A DNA stretch of 51,653 nt from Verrucomicrobiia bacterium (GCA_025451535.1 JANWKE010000017.1:1-51653); one strand, 5' to 3'. Counted from the first letter of the stretch, positions 17,831 through 27,472 are shown. Numbers and translations: made by a program. The notes: generated by a model not told the origin, from the sequence alone.

Positions 17831-20800
17831 ATGATCATTCATAAGCGCATCCGCAAAGCATTTGTCCTGGTGCTGCTGTTATCGCTTTTGGTCAAGCCGG
17901 TTCAAGCAACTCCATTATTTCAACAAGTTGGAAACACCTTGGTTATGTCCAACGGCGATGTCGTGTTGAATTACAATCTCAACGCCGGGACCACGGACTT
18001 TTATTGGAGGAATTCAAAAAAAATCTCCGCCTTTTACAGTGGTGTCACGCTGAGCACGGGATACATCAAGGGCATCAATTACGGGAGCTGGAGTTACGCG
18101 ATCGTCGGCAGCAATCAGGCGGTGGTCACCGCTCTCGGGATCGGTTTGCCGACGATGAAACAATATTTCACCCTCGATCAAAACGACAGCTTTCTGGTTC
18201 GCGTGGAAATGGTGGGGGCTAATTTAAGCGCCAATTGGATGGCGCCGGTGGTGGTGGACGCGACCGGCGGCGTGGATCTCGGCAGCTATAGCGACGACCG
18301 GGCGTTGGGTGTGCCGTTCGACAATGACGGTTTCGTTTCCTACAACGCAATGCCCATAAATAACTCAAGCACCAGCTACGAAGTTGGCGCCTTTTACGAC
18401 AATACCACGCGCAATGGTCTGGTGGTCGGCTCGGTCACTCACGATGTTTGGAAAACCGGTATTTATTTCTATGGCTCGAACAACAAATTAAATCAGATGA
18501 ACGCGTTTGGCGGTGCAATGGCACCGGCAGATGTCATGCCGCATGGTTCGGTGACCGGGAACACCATCTCATCGCCAACGATATTTGTGGGTTTCGGAAA
18601 TGATTGGAGGCAAACGATCGAAAACTACGCTGCGGAGAATACGAATTTCGCTCCCCGGCTGGCCTGGACCAACGGTGTCCCGTTCGGCTGGAACAGTTGG
18701 GGCGTTATTCAGCAGTACATTAATTACACCGATGCGATTGCCGTTTCGGATTTCTTCCACACCAACCTTGAGCAGAATGGTTTTGTCAATCAGGGGACGG
18801 TTTACATCAATCTGGACGCTTTTTGGAACAACCTTAACAGCTTTCAATTGCAGAGTTTTGTGAACCATTGCCACGCGCTCGGTCAGAAAGCCGGGATTTA
18901 CTTCGGACCGTTCGTCTGGTTTGGCTCGACCAACTCTGCGACCAATACGTTTGTTGAAGGGACAACCAATATTTACCGCTACAGCGATCTTTTGCTGCGA
19001 GACACCAATGGGAATGCCGAATCCGTTGACGGCGGCCTCGCCCTGGATCCGACACATCCCGCTGACAAGGATTTGATTAATTATTATGTGAATCTGTACA
19101 CCAACTATGGATTCGATTACATCAAACTGGATTTCCTGTCGCACGGCGCGCTGGAGGGTGTTCATTACGACACCAACGTGACCACCGGGATTGAGGCTTA
19201 CAATGAGGGAATGTCCAATGTGCTGCAGGCAATCAACGGCCGGATGTTCATCAGCGAGTCCATTGCGCCGCTTTTTCCTTACCAATATGCCGACAGCCGG
19301 CGAATTGCGTGTGATGCCCAAACGTCCCTGATTGGCAATACCGCCTATACCATGAATTCGGTTAGCTACGGCTGGTGGCTGGACGATTTGTACCAATTTA
19401 ACGACCCCGACATCATGGTATTTAACGGATATGGCGCCACCACGAATGAGAATCAAAGCCGGCTGATCAGCGGTGCGGTGACCGGCGTCTTTCTTGACGG
19501 GGACGATTTGACGTCATCCAACGGCCAGCAGGCAGCCCAGACCTGCCTGTCCAAAATGGGCATTGATGCCGTAGCCCGGGCGGGGCGGACCTTTACGCCT
19601 ATAGAAGGCAATACGGGGACAAGTGCCGCCAATATGTTTGTTCGCCAGGACGGGTCCACCTGGTGCATTGCTGTTTTCAACTATACCTCCAGCGCTGCGA
19701 ATGTGTCCGTTGACCTGAGCCGGGCCGGGCTGCCATCGGGTAATTATGTTGCCACGAATTTATGGGATGGGACCACGATGAATGTTTCCGGTTCATTCAA
19801 TGTGAATTTAAATGCCAAGCAGGCAAAATTATTTCAACTGGCTGTTCCAGTTCCCGCTAGCTTACGTTGGAGCGCCAATGCGAACAACGGAATCTGGGGC
19901 ACGGGGAATTCCGCCAATTGGCTCAACCTCTCCAACAGTCAGCAGGTGGCGTTCAACTCCGGCGACCAGGTGTTATTCGACGACACGCCGGGAGTACCGA
20001 CCAATGTGACCGTCAGCGGCACGGTTGCACCCGGCGGCATCACGATCAATTCGAGCGTCAATAATTTTACCTTCGGTGGTTCGGGTTCCATCACGGGTTC
20101 CGGCGGTTTAGTCAAGGGAGGCTCCAGCTTGTTGACGATTGTCAGTCCCGCCAACTTTACCGGGCCGGTGTTGATCAGCGGCGGCACCGTCTACGCGGGC
20201 GACTATTCGTTCGCGAGCGTTTCTTCCATCACGGTGACAAACAATGCCACTTTAGACTTCGCTGGCGGGCCGTTGGCGGGAGCCAAACCCGTCACGATTT
20301 GTGGCCCGGGAGCAAACGGTGAGGGGGCCCTTTATAACAGTTACAACAATCTGCCCGGTGAGGTTTTGGATATTACTCTGGCGGGTGATACGGTTTTTGG
20401 AGGGAGCAGCCGGTGGGATTTACTGAACGGTTCAACCATCAGCGGCCCCTTTAAACTGGCCGTCAATTGGTCCAATGGCGGTGGCTACGGGGAATGGAAC
20501 GGGGTAACCATAGCCACGAACGTGGGCGACATCGAACTGGCCACCGGTAAACTCGGGATTAAAAACATGGGCAACAGTTTCGGTAATCCCGTTGGCACGT
20601 TCACCATTGATCCGGGGGCGGAATTGGATTTCTGGACCGGTGACGGCGGGTACGGCAGGGACATTCATGTCCTGACCAATGGCCTGCTTCAAATCCTCAC
20701 CCCTTTCACGGCGTTTAATGCCAATCTGACTCTGGACAATAACGCGGGTTTTGCCGCACTTTATGGCAGTGGCAATCAGGCAATGAACGGAACGCTAACA

Positions 20801-21730
20801 TTGAACGGCATTGCTCATATCATTCTCAGCGGCACAAATGTTATCTTTACCAACGTCTTCACTGGCCCGGGCGGATTTGTTTGGGATGCTTCCGACCGTC
20901 AGATGATTTTGCAGGCACCGGACACCTATTCCGGGCCCACGGTTATTGGGAGCGGGCTGACACTGGCCTTGACCGGCAATGGTTCCATCTCGCAGAGCTC
21001 ACTCATTTTCTTTGGTGGCAGCAATGCGGCCAACACATCCCTGGACGTCAGCGGGCGACCCGACCAGACCTTGACACTGTCCGGCGGCCAAACGCTTGCG
21101 GGTATCGGCGGTATCAACGGCAGCCTGGTGGTTTCTTCGGGGGCAACGATTTCACCGGCGGGGACCAACGTCACCCTGGGAATGACCGAAGGTTCGAACC
21201 TCATCGGCACGATTGCCGCCTCCGGGAATGTGACGCTGAATGGCGCCACCGTCATCAAGTTAAACGGCTCCGGAACGAACGATGTAGTTCAAGCGGGCGC
21301 GAACATGATGTACGGCGGCTCGTTGAGCTTGGTCAACATCAGCGCTTCTCCGCTGGCGCCCGGGAACACTTTCCATATCTTCAGCGCGGCAGGTTATTCC
21401 GGTTCGTTTATGAACATCACCCCGGCCACCCCGGGGGCCGGTTTGGTCTGGGACACGAGCCAATTGAACAGCGGAATATTGAGCGTGGTGACCGGAACAA
21501 CCCAGCCGTTCATCAGCGGCGCACAATTGTCGGGCGGCAATCTGGTCTTAAGCGGTTCCAACGGCGTGGTCAACGGCACCTATTACGTGTTGACTTCGAC
21601 AAACGTGGCCGCGCCTCTCGCAAGCTGGACTGTGCTCTCCACCAACAATTTTGATGTCAACGGCGCCTTTAGCATCACCAATTCCCTCAACGCCAGTGTC
21701 GCTCAATGTTTTTATCTGCTGAAACGATAA
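17831..21730 (+). CDS. Clan GH-D alpha-galactosidase fused to beta-strand-repeat tail
   Basis: A 1299-residue exported protein: signal peptide 1-27, N-terminal beta-sandwich to about 270, (beta/alpha)8 barrel about 275-600, beta domain to 675, then a ~620-residue autotransporter-type beta-repeat module and a terminal ~80-residue beta domain ending CFYLLKR. The barrel has GH27/GH36-type motifs: PFGWNSWG, the nucleophile Asp of YIKLDFLSHG (D434) and the likely acid/base Asp of RRIACDAQT (D495). It would cleave alpha-galactosides outside the cell while the tail anchors or displays the enzyme; this is inference, since no barrel domain or sorting motif of known type follows. The GH family number (27 or a divergent 36) cannot be fixed by eye. 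It is preceded by a hairpin at 17752-17780 and followed after 18 bp by an SGNH gene. Confidence 0.85.
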   Translation: MIIHKRIRKAFVLVLLLSLLVKPVQATPLFQQVGNTLVMSNGDVVLNYNLNAGTTDFYWRNSKKISAFYSGVTLSTGYIKGINYGSWSYAIVGSNQAVVTALGIGLPTMKQYFTLDQNDSFLVRVEMVGANLSANWMAPVVVDATGGVDLGSYSDDRALGVPFDNDGFVSYNAMPINNSSTSYEVGAFYDNTTRNGLVVGSVTHDVWKTGIYFYGSNNKLNQMNAFGGAMAPADVMPHGSVTGNTISSPTIFVGFGNDWRQTIENYAAENTNFAPRLAWTNGVPFGWNSWGVIQQYINYTDAIAVSDFFHTNLEQNGFVNQGTVYINLDAFWNNLNSFQLQSFVNHCHALGQKAGIYFGPFVWFGSTNSATNTFVEGTTNIYRYSDLLLRDTNGNAESVDGGLALDPTHPADKDLINYYVNLYTNYGFDYIKLDFLSHGALEGVHYDTNVTTGIEAYNEGMSNVLQAINGRMFISESIAPLFPYQYADSRRIACDAQTSLIGNTAYTMNSVSYGWWLDDLYQFNDPDIMVFNGYGATTNENQSRLISGAVTGVFLDGDDLTSSNGQQAAQTCLSKMGIDAVARAGRTFTPIEGNTGTSAANMFVRQDGSTWCIAVFNYTSSAANVSVDLSRAGLPSGNYVATNLWDGTTMNVSGSFNVNLNAKQAKLFQLAVPVPASLRWSANANNGIWGTGNSANWLNLSNSQQVAFNSGDQVLFDDTPGVPTNVTVSGTVAPGGITINSSVNNFTFGGSGSITGSGGLVKGGSSLLTIVSPANFTGPVLISGGTVYAGDYSFASVSSITVTNNATLDFAGGPLAGAKPVTICGPGANGEGALYNSYNNLPGEVLDITLAGDTVFGGSSRWDLLNGSTISGPFKLAVNWSNGGGYGEWNGVTIATNVGDIELATGKLGIKNMGNSFGNPVGTFTIDPGAELDFWTGDGGYGRDIHVLTNGLLQILTPFTAFNANLTLDNNAGFAALYGSGNQAMNGTLTLNGIAHIILSGTNVIFTNVFTGPGGFVWDASDRQMILQAPDTYSGPTVIGSGLTLALTGNGSISQSSLIFFGGSNAANTSLDVSGRPDQTLTLSGGQTLAGIGGINGSLVVSSGATISPAGTNVTLGMTEGSNLIGTIAASGNVTLNGATVIKLNGSGTNDVVQAGANMMYGGSLSLVNISASPLAPGNTFHIFSAAGYSGSFMNITPATPGAGLVWDTSQLNSGILSVVTGTTQPFISGAQLSGGNLVLSGSNGVVNGTYYVLTSTNVAAPLASWTVLSTNNFDVNGAFSITNSLNASVAQCFYLLKR
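19862..21727 (+). repeat. Beta-repeat tail module, copy 2
   Basis: Second copy of the ~620-residue tail module (see 15823-17712). Shared blocks include NLSNSxQ, VLFDDTxGV, GxLVKxGSSLLTI, GSISxSSLIFFGGSN, SGRPDQTLTL and TYYVLTSTNVA. Confidence 0.8.
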
Positions 21731-21748
21731 CCAACACAGTTATTCTCA

Positions 21749-22462
21749 ATGAATCCCAAGTCAAAAAATGCCATGTGTAAGTTCGTCCTGACGTTCGTAT
21801 TCGCCATTTGCCTGGCCACGGCCGCCAGCGCGGCACCCGCTGGAACGCCCCCTTTTTCAAGGGAGTCCATCGAGTGGTGCGACATCTGGATTTCCCACGC
21901 AGATGAAACCAATCTGCCGCGCGTACTCCTGATTGGCGATTCCATCTCGCGGGATTACTATCCCGGAGTTGAAAAACGTCTGGCCGGCAAAGCTTGTGTG
22001 GGCCGGCTGTCCACCTCGGCGTTCGTTTCCGACCCCGTTTTGCTACAGGAAATCAAAATGGTACTCGGCACCTACAAGTTCGACGTCATCCATTTCAATA
22101 ACGGCATGCATGGATGGCAACATGGCGAAATGGAATACCAGCGGGCTTTTCCGAACTTCCTGAAAACAATTCGCCAATGCGCCCCGGATGCAAAACTGAT
22201 TTGGGCGACCACCACGCCGTTAAAAGTTTCTCCGAAGCTGCCACCGGACAATCAGACTCAGGCTACCGATGAACGCATCGTCGTGCGCAACACGATAGCT
22301 CTTAAATTTATACAGGCAAAAGGCATTCCAGTGGATGATTTGAACGCACTCGTCCGGGGACATCCTGAATACCACAGCGACAACGTCCATTTTAACGCCG
22401 GGGGGATTGATCTCGAAGCGGCACAGGTCGCTGCGCAAATCGAGCCGCTTTTGAAAAAGTAA
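21749..22462 (+). CDS. Small SGNH/GDSL hydrolase, exported
   Basis: A 237-residue secreted SGNH hydrolase: signal peptide about 1-28 (FVLTFVFAICLATAASAAP), block I LLIGDSISRDYY with the catalytic Ser, an Asn-containing block III (HFNNGMHGW), and the C-terminal DNVHFNAGG carrying the Asp/His pair. It is a single-domain enzyme, shorter than the two other SGNH proteins of the window. It sits 18 bp after the galactosidase fusion gene and 39 bp before the NPCBM-GH27 gene, all on the plus strand, which suggests deacylation of the same galactoside-bearing glycan. The ester substrate cannot be read from the sequence. Confidence 0.82.
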   Translation: MNPKSKNAMCKFVLTFVFAICLATAASAAPAGTPPFSRESIEWCDIWISHADETNLPRVLLIGDSISRDYYPGVEKRLAGKACVGRLSTSAFVSDPVLLQEIKMVLGTYKFDVIHFNNGMHGWQHGEMEYQRAFPNFLKTIRQCAPDAKLIWATTTPLKVSPKLPPDNQTQATDERIVVRNTIALKFIQAKGIPVDDLNALVRGHPEYHSDNVHFNAGGIDLEAAQVAAQIEPLLKK

Positions 22463-22501
22463 AATTCGCCGGCGGCTTGATTGGAAAAACTGAACCGGGA
22501 A

Positions 22502-24436
22502 ATGAAAAAACCGACGCTTAACCTTTCAACGCTTTTGACGCTTTCGGCATTGGCGCTCACCTTCTTTGCCGATTGTAAAATGCCGGCCGCAACCGTCTGG
22601 CTCGATGACCTGGATGTCGGCAAAACAATTCAAGACTGGGGCGATCCGCAAAAAAATAAATCGGTTGACGGACACGTCTTAAGCATCGGCAGTGAAAAGT
22701 TTGAGCATGGTTTGGGCACGCACGCGAATAGCACCCTATACATCGGCTTGCATGGCGCCGCAAAAAGCTTTTCAGCTTCCGTTGGAGTGGATGGTGAAAT
22801 TACCAATTCCAGCGCAAGCATTAATTTTATTGTTCTGGGCGACGGCAAATTGCTTTGGCACAGCGGTGTCATGCGCGCGGGCGAAGCGGCAAAAAGTTTC
22901 GACCTGAAACTCAGCGGCATAAAAACCTTGGCGCTGAAAGTGGGTGACGCCAATGACGGGACAAGTTACGACCATGCTGATTGGGCCAATGCAAAATTTG
23001 AAATGTCCGGAGCCGTGCCGGAAACTGTCATCGCGCCGCCGGAAAAAGAAATCATTCTTACCCCGCCAGCGCCACGAAAGCCACGCATCAATGGGGCATC
23101 GGTTTTTGGCGCGCGCCCGGGACATCCATTCAACTTCCAAATTCCAGCGACGGGCGACCGGCCAATGGGGTTTTCCGCATACCATTTACCCGATGGCCTG
23201 CAATTGGATTTCCAAACGGGATTGATTACGGGAACTTCTCCCGTGAAGTCCGGCGATTTTGAAGTGACGCTGCATGCAAAAAACGCGCGAGGCGCAGCAA
23301 AAATAGATTTCAAAATAGCCATTGGCGATCAAATCGCACTGACGCCGCCGATGGGCTGGAACAGTTGGAACTGTTTCGCCGGCGCTGTGGATGATGCAAA
23401 AGTTCGGTCCGCAGCCGACGCGATGGTCGCCAGTGGATTAATTGATCATGGCTGGACTTGCATCAACATTGATGACACCTGGGAAGGCAGACGGGATGCA
23501 AACGGCAACATTTTGTCGAATGAAAAGTTTCCCGACATGAAAGCGCTCGTGGATTATGTTCATTCCAGAGGATTGAAAATCGGAATTTATTCTTCGCCCG
23601 GCCCCAGAACATGCGCCGGATACGAAGGAAGTTGGCAGCATGAATTGCAGGACGCGCAGCAATACGCAGCGTGGGGCTTCGACTATTTAAAATATGATTG
23701 GTGCTCCTACAATGACATTGCCAAAGACCAAAGTCTGCCCGAATTGCAAAAGCCCTATTCCGTCATGCGTGCTGCCCTTGACAAAGTTTCGCGCGACATT
23801 GTTTTCAGCCTTTGCCAATACGGAATGGGCGACGTTTGGAAATGGGGCGCGCAGGTCGGTGGCAACTGTTGGCGCACCACGGGTGATATCAGCGACACCT
23901 GGACGAGTATGGCCAGCAACGGTTTTGGTTCGGCTGGAAAAGAGAAATTTGCCGGTCCGGGACATTGGAACGATCCGGACATGCTCGTCGTCGGAAGGCT
24001 CGGGTGGGGCAAATTGCGTCCGACGCGTTTGACGCCAAACGAACAATACACCCACATCAGCTTGTGGTGTTTGCTTTCCTCGCCGCTGCTCATCGGCTGC
24101 GATATGTCGCAATTGGACAAATTCACATTGAGCCTGTTAAGCAACGACGAAGTGCTCGCCGTGGATCAGGACGCCCTTGGCAAGCAGGCGTCGCGCATTT
24201 GGCAAAATGGCGACCTCGAAATCTGGGCGAAAGACATGGCAGATGGCTCGAAAGCCGTCGGTTTGTTCAATCGCGGTGAATTTGCGACCAACATTGAACT
24301 AAAATTTTCCGACCTTGGCATCAGCGGCAAACATCGGGTGCGCGATTTATGGCGGCAAAAAAATCTGGGACAATTCTCAAATACATTCAACGCCAGCGTG
24401 CCGCGGCACGGCGTTGTGCTGGTCAGAATCTGGTAA
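22502..24436 (+). CDS. NPCBM-domain GH27 alpha-galactosidase, exported
   Basis: A 644-residue exported enzyme: signal peptide about 1-30, NPCBM carbohydrate-binding domain about 31-170 (FEHGLGTHANSTLYIGL), a putative Ig-type domain about 190-280 (HLPDGLQLDFQTGLITGTS), then GH27 from MGWNSWNCF. The nucleophile is the Asp of YLKYDWCSYND (D399); the acid/base is the first Asp of RTTGDISDTW (D462), matching D170 and D231 of human alpha-galactosidase A. GHWNDPDMLVVG and DQDALGKQ are further GH27 marks. ATG 22502 is used rather than an in-frame TTG at 22481. It converges with the fucose operon, 98 bp apart. It cleaves terminal alpha-galactose; the NPCBM domain suggests binding to galactosyl glycans. 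Confidence 0.93.
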   Translation: MKKPTLNLSTLLTLSALALTFFADCKMPAATVWLDDLDVGKTIQDWGDPQKNKSVDGHVLSIGSEKFEHGLGTHANSTLYIGLHGAAKSFSASVGVDGEITNSSASINFIVLGDGKLLWHSGVMRAGEAAKSFDLKLSGIKTLALKVGDANDGTSYDHADWANAKFEMSGAVPETVIAPPEKEIILTPPAPRKPRINGASVFGARPGHPFNFQIPATGDRPMGFSAYHLPDGLQLDFQTGLITGTSPVKSGDFEVTLHAKNARGAAKIDFKIAIGDQIALTPPMGWNSWNCFAGAVDDAKVRSAADAMVASGLIDHGWTCINIDDTWEGRRDANGNILSNEKFPDMKALVDYVHSRGLKIGIYSSPGPRTCAGYEGSWQHELQDAQQYAAWGFDYLKYDWCSYNDIAKDQSLPELQKPYSVMRAALDKVSRDIVFSLCQYGMGDVWKWGAQVGGNCWRTTGDISDTWTSMASNGFGSAGKEKFAGPGHWNDPDMLVVGRLGWGKLRPTRLTPNEQYTHISLWCLLSSPLLIGCDMSQLDKFTLSLLSNDEVLAVDQDALGKQASRIWQNGDLEIWAKDMADGSKAVGLFNRGEFATNIELKFSDLGISGKHRVRDLWRQKNLGQFSNTFNASVPRHGVVLVRIW

Positions 24437-24534
24437 AACAAATCATCGCAATTCGCGCAGCAGTTCACCTCAGGCACACACGGGTGTAGCACTCAATGAC
24501 GACGACGGTTTAGCGCCGATGCAAATGGTGGCCA

Positions 24535-26652
24535 TTATTTTTTGGCATAATCAACGCCTGATCTTCCTGCACTGATGGCGAATCTCTCACCGCGAGATGT
24601 AACCTGGAGCAACTTGCCAGTAAACGGTCTCGGCGTTTGCGGATCGGCAAGGATGATTTTTCCGTCCACTGACGGCACGAAACCGAAAAAAGTGCTGATG
24701 ACAACATCTGCAAAGGCGGCGCCGCTGATACATTCCTTCATGCAACCATCGCGTTCGGCAATTCGTACCGGCGCATTATATTGGTTCCGGTGCGGCCCGT
24801 AAAATTCATGAGCTTGCGCGAATGGCCCTTCCTTCGTGACCTCTACCGTGTGGCAGTAAAAATCAAACGCATCGTTCGGGAATCCCAGTCTCCACATCGT
24901 GTCAACCGTCAGTGCTGGCCAGCCATCATAAGCGCCCATCGGGCCATGGTCGGGCCGGTCGGAAACGGCGGCAGCAGCGTCTTTCAGGCTCATCGCGCGC
25001 ATCCAGTCGCGCATGATCAACTCGCGTTTGACGAAGTCAGTCATTTCGCGGCGCATCTCAGGCGTAAGGTCGTTGGCGAGCCCATTGCCGACATAGATGT
25101 AATCAACACAATGCCGCAGTTCGACACGCTTGCCGTCGTCGTGTAAACCATACCAAACGCCATCGCCGGGTTTGTATAGCGACAGGACAGCGGGCAATAG
25201 TTTGTCCGCGTCGTTGCGCAGTGCCTGGGCGCGGGCAGCATGGCCTTTCAGTTTTTGAAGGGCGGCGTCCTGGCGCATCATCCAGACATTTTGCGCGTTG
25301 CAGGAAGGAACGCGGCCGATATAGGCCGGCGCACATTCAAGCAGATTCTGGTTTTCTCCGTAGTCCGCCAGCCGGCTGTCGGGGTGGACGAGCGTTTTCC
25401 AGTCCGTGGCCATTTCGTCCATGCGCTGAAGCACGGTTTTGCCGTCCTCCAGCTTTTCATCGAGAATAGCTGTATCGCCGGTGACACGAAGATAATCCAG
25501 GGTGGTTTTGAAAATGGTGCAGGCATTGAACGCGTAGCCGGCGATTTGGTCGTAAACATTTACATCGAAGCCATTGGTGCGCGTAAGAGAAATGAAAGAT
25601 CCGCTGCGCGGGTTTTGCACCAGCCAGCAGCGCAGCGTGGCCTTCATGCCGGCGGGTTCGAGCAGCGCCCAGACGGTGCTCTGCATCGAGGCATCCCAAT
25701 AATACTGCGTGCCCGGCGCGCGCTCACCGCTGGTGATGAAAGAGCGCGGGGACACCGGAAACTGTGTGCGCTCCAATTCCAGCATGGTGAGGATGCCCAT
25801 GTAATAATTACGCTTCAGCGCCGGGTTGTCCGTGACCAACACCGGCAAACTGCCGGAGAAATGATGATTGCCCGGCCTAAAGGCGTCGGCCCAGCGTTGC
25901 TCCCAACATTGCTTGAAACCGTAGAATTCCTTGGAGAAATTCGCGCTCCAGCGCATCACATCTGTTTGGATTTTTCGCGCATCTGCTGCGTCCCCGTCGC
26001 CCGAGACAAATTCAATTTTGCTGCTGCCTTCAGGCGGCAGCGACAGGCTCCAGCGCCAGTGAACAATGCCATTGTCATTAGTCACGGCGTCAGGTTTTGT
26101 CGCGGGACGGACGGCTGTTACGAAGCCCTTCCGTTGTTTGGCATTGAGCACCGATATGCCATCGGTCTGCAAATCTCCTGGAACCGAAAGCGTCAACGCA
26201 GTACTTCTTTCGGTCGTGCCTGGATTGGTGATTTCAATGCGGACGAGGACGGCTCGCTGCTCGTTGATCATTCGCGTGTCCGTCTGCACAATAAAACCCG
26301 CGCAATTGGTATTGCGGCGCAAGGCGCGATATGGATACCAGCGACATTCCATCGCCGGATATTCCTTGCCTGCAATCGTCAGCGTGACTGGTGGATAGCC
26401 AAAGCGGAACTTTCCATCCCTCCATAACCAGTCTTCAGGACAGCAGAAGAACGAAGTCAGGTCCCGGTTGACCAACAGCATATCATGAAAATTGTTCACG
26501 TCCGGCGGATTGGCCACGTCCTTCATCGGCAGCCAATCGCCGGCCATTTCATCAAGCGACGGCACGCCGGCCAGCGTTTGCGCCAAAATTGGAAAGGTCA
26601 GAAAAGCCAGGATAATTACCCGTTCGAAAACGTATGGTCGATTCGACTTCAT
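24535..26652 (-). CDS. Unrecognised exported six-hairpin glycosidase-like protein
   Basis: Last gene of the fucose operon, 12 bp after the fumarylacetoacetate-hydrolase-like gene. The 705-residue protein has a signal peptide (about 1-28), an N-terminal all-beta region to about 250 and a helical region with alternating Trp/Asp/Glu-rich segments (GTQYYWDASMQSTVWALLEP, DYGENQNLLECAPAYIG, GAYDGWPALTVDTMWRLGFP, EFYGPHRNQYNAPVRIAER). It ends in a short beta part (GFVPSVDGKIILADP). This resembles (alpha/alpha)6-barrel glycosidases such as GH63, GH78, GH95 or GH116, but I cannot place it in a named family. Candidate catalytic acids lie in YYWDAS, DYGENQN and DGWP. Because every other gene of the operon serves L-fucose, a fucose-containing glycan is the likeliest substrate. 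It converges on the NPCBM-GH27 gene. Confidence 0.75.
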   Translation of the reverse strand: MKSNRPYVFERVIILAFLTFPILAQTLAGVPSLDEMAGDWLPMKDVANPPDVNNFHDMLLVNRDLTSFFCCPEDWLWRDGKFRFGYPPVTLTIAGKEYPAMECRWYPYRALRRNTNCAGFIVQTDTRMINEQRAVLVRIEITNPGTTERSTALTLSVPGDLQTDGISVLNAKQRKGFVTAVRPATKPDAVTNDNGIVHWRWSLSLPPEGSSKIEFVSGDGDAADARKIQTDVMRWSANFSKEFYGFKQCWEQRWADAFRPGNHHFSGSLPVLVTDNPALKRNYYMGILTMLELERTQFPVSPRSFITSGERAPGTQYYWDASMQSTVWALLEPAGMKATLRCWLVQNPRSGSFISLTRTNGFDVNVYDQIAGYAFNACTIFKTTLDYLRVTGDTAILDEKLEDGKTVLQRMDEMATDWKTLVHPDSRLADYGENQNLLECAPAYIGRVPSCNAQNVWMMRQDAALQKLKGHAARAQALRNDADKLLPAVLSLYKPGDGVWYGLHDDGKRVELRHCVDYIYVGNGLANDLTPEMRREMTDFVKRELIMRDWMRAMSLKDAAAAVSDRPDHGPMGAYDGWPALTVDTMWRLGFPNDAFDFYCHTVEVTKEGPFAQAHEFYGPHRNQYNAPVRIAERDGCMKECISGAAFADVVISTFFGFVPSVDGKIILADPQTPRPFTGKLLQVTSRGERFAISAGRSGVDYAKK

Positions 26653-26664
26653 GCCTTGTTTTGA

Positions 26665-27468
26665 TTAAGGTTCTTCGGCCACTGGATTGGTCAGCGTGCC
26701 GATCTTTTCAATTTCGATGCTGACTTGATCGCCGGGGCGCAGCCAGCGCGGCGGCTTTTGTGCCATCCCCACTCCGTGAGGTGTGCCGGTGAGAATGACT
26801 GTGCCCGGCAGCAACGTCGTGCTGCCGCTCAGGAATTCAATCAGGGCCGGCACGTCAAAAATCATGTCGTTTGTGTTCCAGTCCTGCATCACCTGACCGT
26901 TCAAAACGGTCCGGATTTTTAGCGCGTTGGGATCGGGGATTTCATCGCGCGTGACCAGGCAAGGGCCGAGGGGGCTGAAGGTGTCAAAAGTCTTGCCGCG
27001 GCACCATTGGCCGCCGCCGCGTTTGATCTGCCAGTCGCGGGCACTCACATCATTGCAACAGGTATAGCCGAGAACAAAATCCAGTGCCCGATCACGGGTG
27101 ACGTTCTTGCAAGCACGGCCGATGATCACGGCCAGTTCGCACTCATAATCCACCTCGTTACTCCTCAAATGTGTCGGCAGCAAAATCGGTTCGTCGGGGT
27201 GTTGCAGGGTGTTGACGCCCTTGAAGAAAACCACCGGATATTCAGGGAACCGCGCGCCGGTTTCCTCGGCGTGTTTGCGGTAATTCAAGCCGATGCAAAT
27301 GATGAAGGTTGGTTGAACGGGAGCGAGTAATTTGGCCACTTCAACCTTTTCCGACGTGACCCCGGGCGAACCCAAAATGTCGCCGGCCAATTTTAGTGCC
27401 GAGCCGTCGGCTTGTTGAGCGGCATGAAGGATGTTTTCTTTGCGGTCCTGACAACGAATGATTTTCAT
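26665..27468 (-). CDS. 2,4-diketo-3-deoxy-L-fuconate hydrolase (FAH family)
   Basis: Predicted to split 2,4-diketo-3-deoxy-L-fuconate into pyruvate and L-lactate, the last step of the non-phosphorylating fucose route. The 267-residue protein has the fumarylacetoacetate-hydrolase fold signatures: CIGLNYRKHAEE, the metal-ligand stretch NEVDYECELAVIIG, NDVSARDWQ, KTFDTFSPLGP and LTGTPHGVG. ATG 27468 is preferred over an upstream in-frame start because it begins MKIIRC and sits 4 bp after the stop of the preceding SDR gene. There is no signal peptide, so it is cytoplasmic. The family also contains ureidoglycolate lyase-like and catechol-pathway enzymes; the assignment rests on the complete operon context. 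Confidence 0.88.
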   Translation of the reverse strand: MKIIRCQDRKENILHAAQQADGSALKLAGDILGSPGVTSEKVEVAKLLAPVQPTFIICIGLNYRKHAEETGARFPEYPVVFFKGVNTLQHPDEPILLPTHLRSNEVDYECELAVIIGRACKNVTRDRALDFVLGYTCCNDVSARDWQIKRGGGQWCRGKTFDTFSPLGPCLVTRDEIPDPNALKIRTVLNGQVMQDWNTNDMIFDVPALIEFLSGSTTLLPGTVILTGTPHGVGMAQKPPRWLRPGDQVSIEIEKIGTLTNPVAEEP

Positions 27469-27472
27469 AAAT

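Noticed and set aside
24524-24545. AATGG-TGG-CCATT hairpin followed by T-rich sequence between convergent genes
   Set aside because: A 5-bp, A/T-containing stem is too weak to call a terminator, and it overlaps the end of the minus-strand gene.
25240-26427. 395-codon open frame on the plus strand opposite the last fucose-operon gene
   Set aside because: Complementary-strand shadow of a gene that is locked in a tight operon and has a signal peptide; its translation has no family features.
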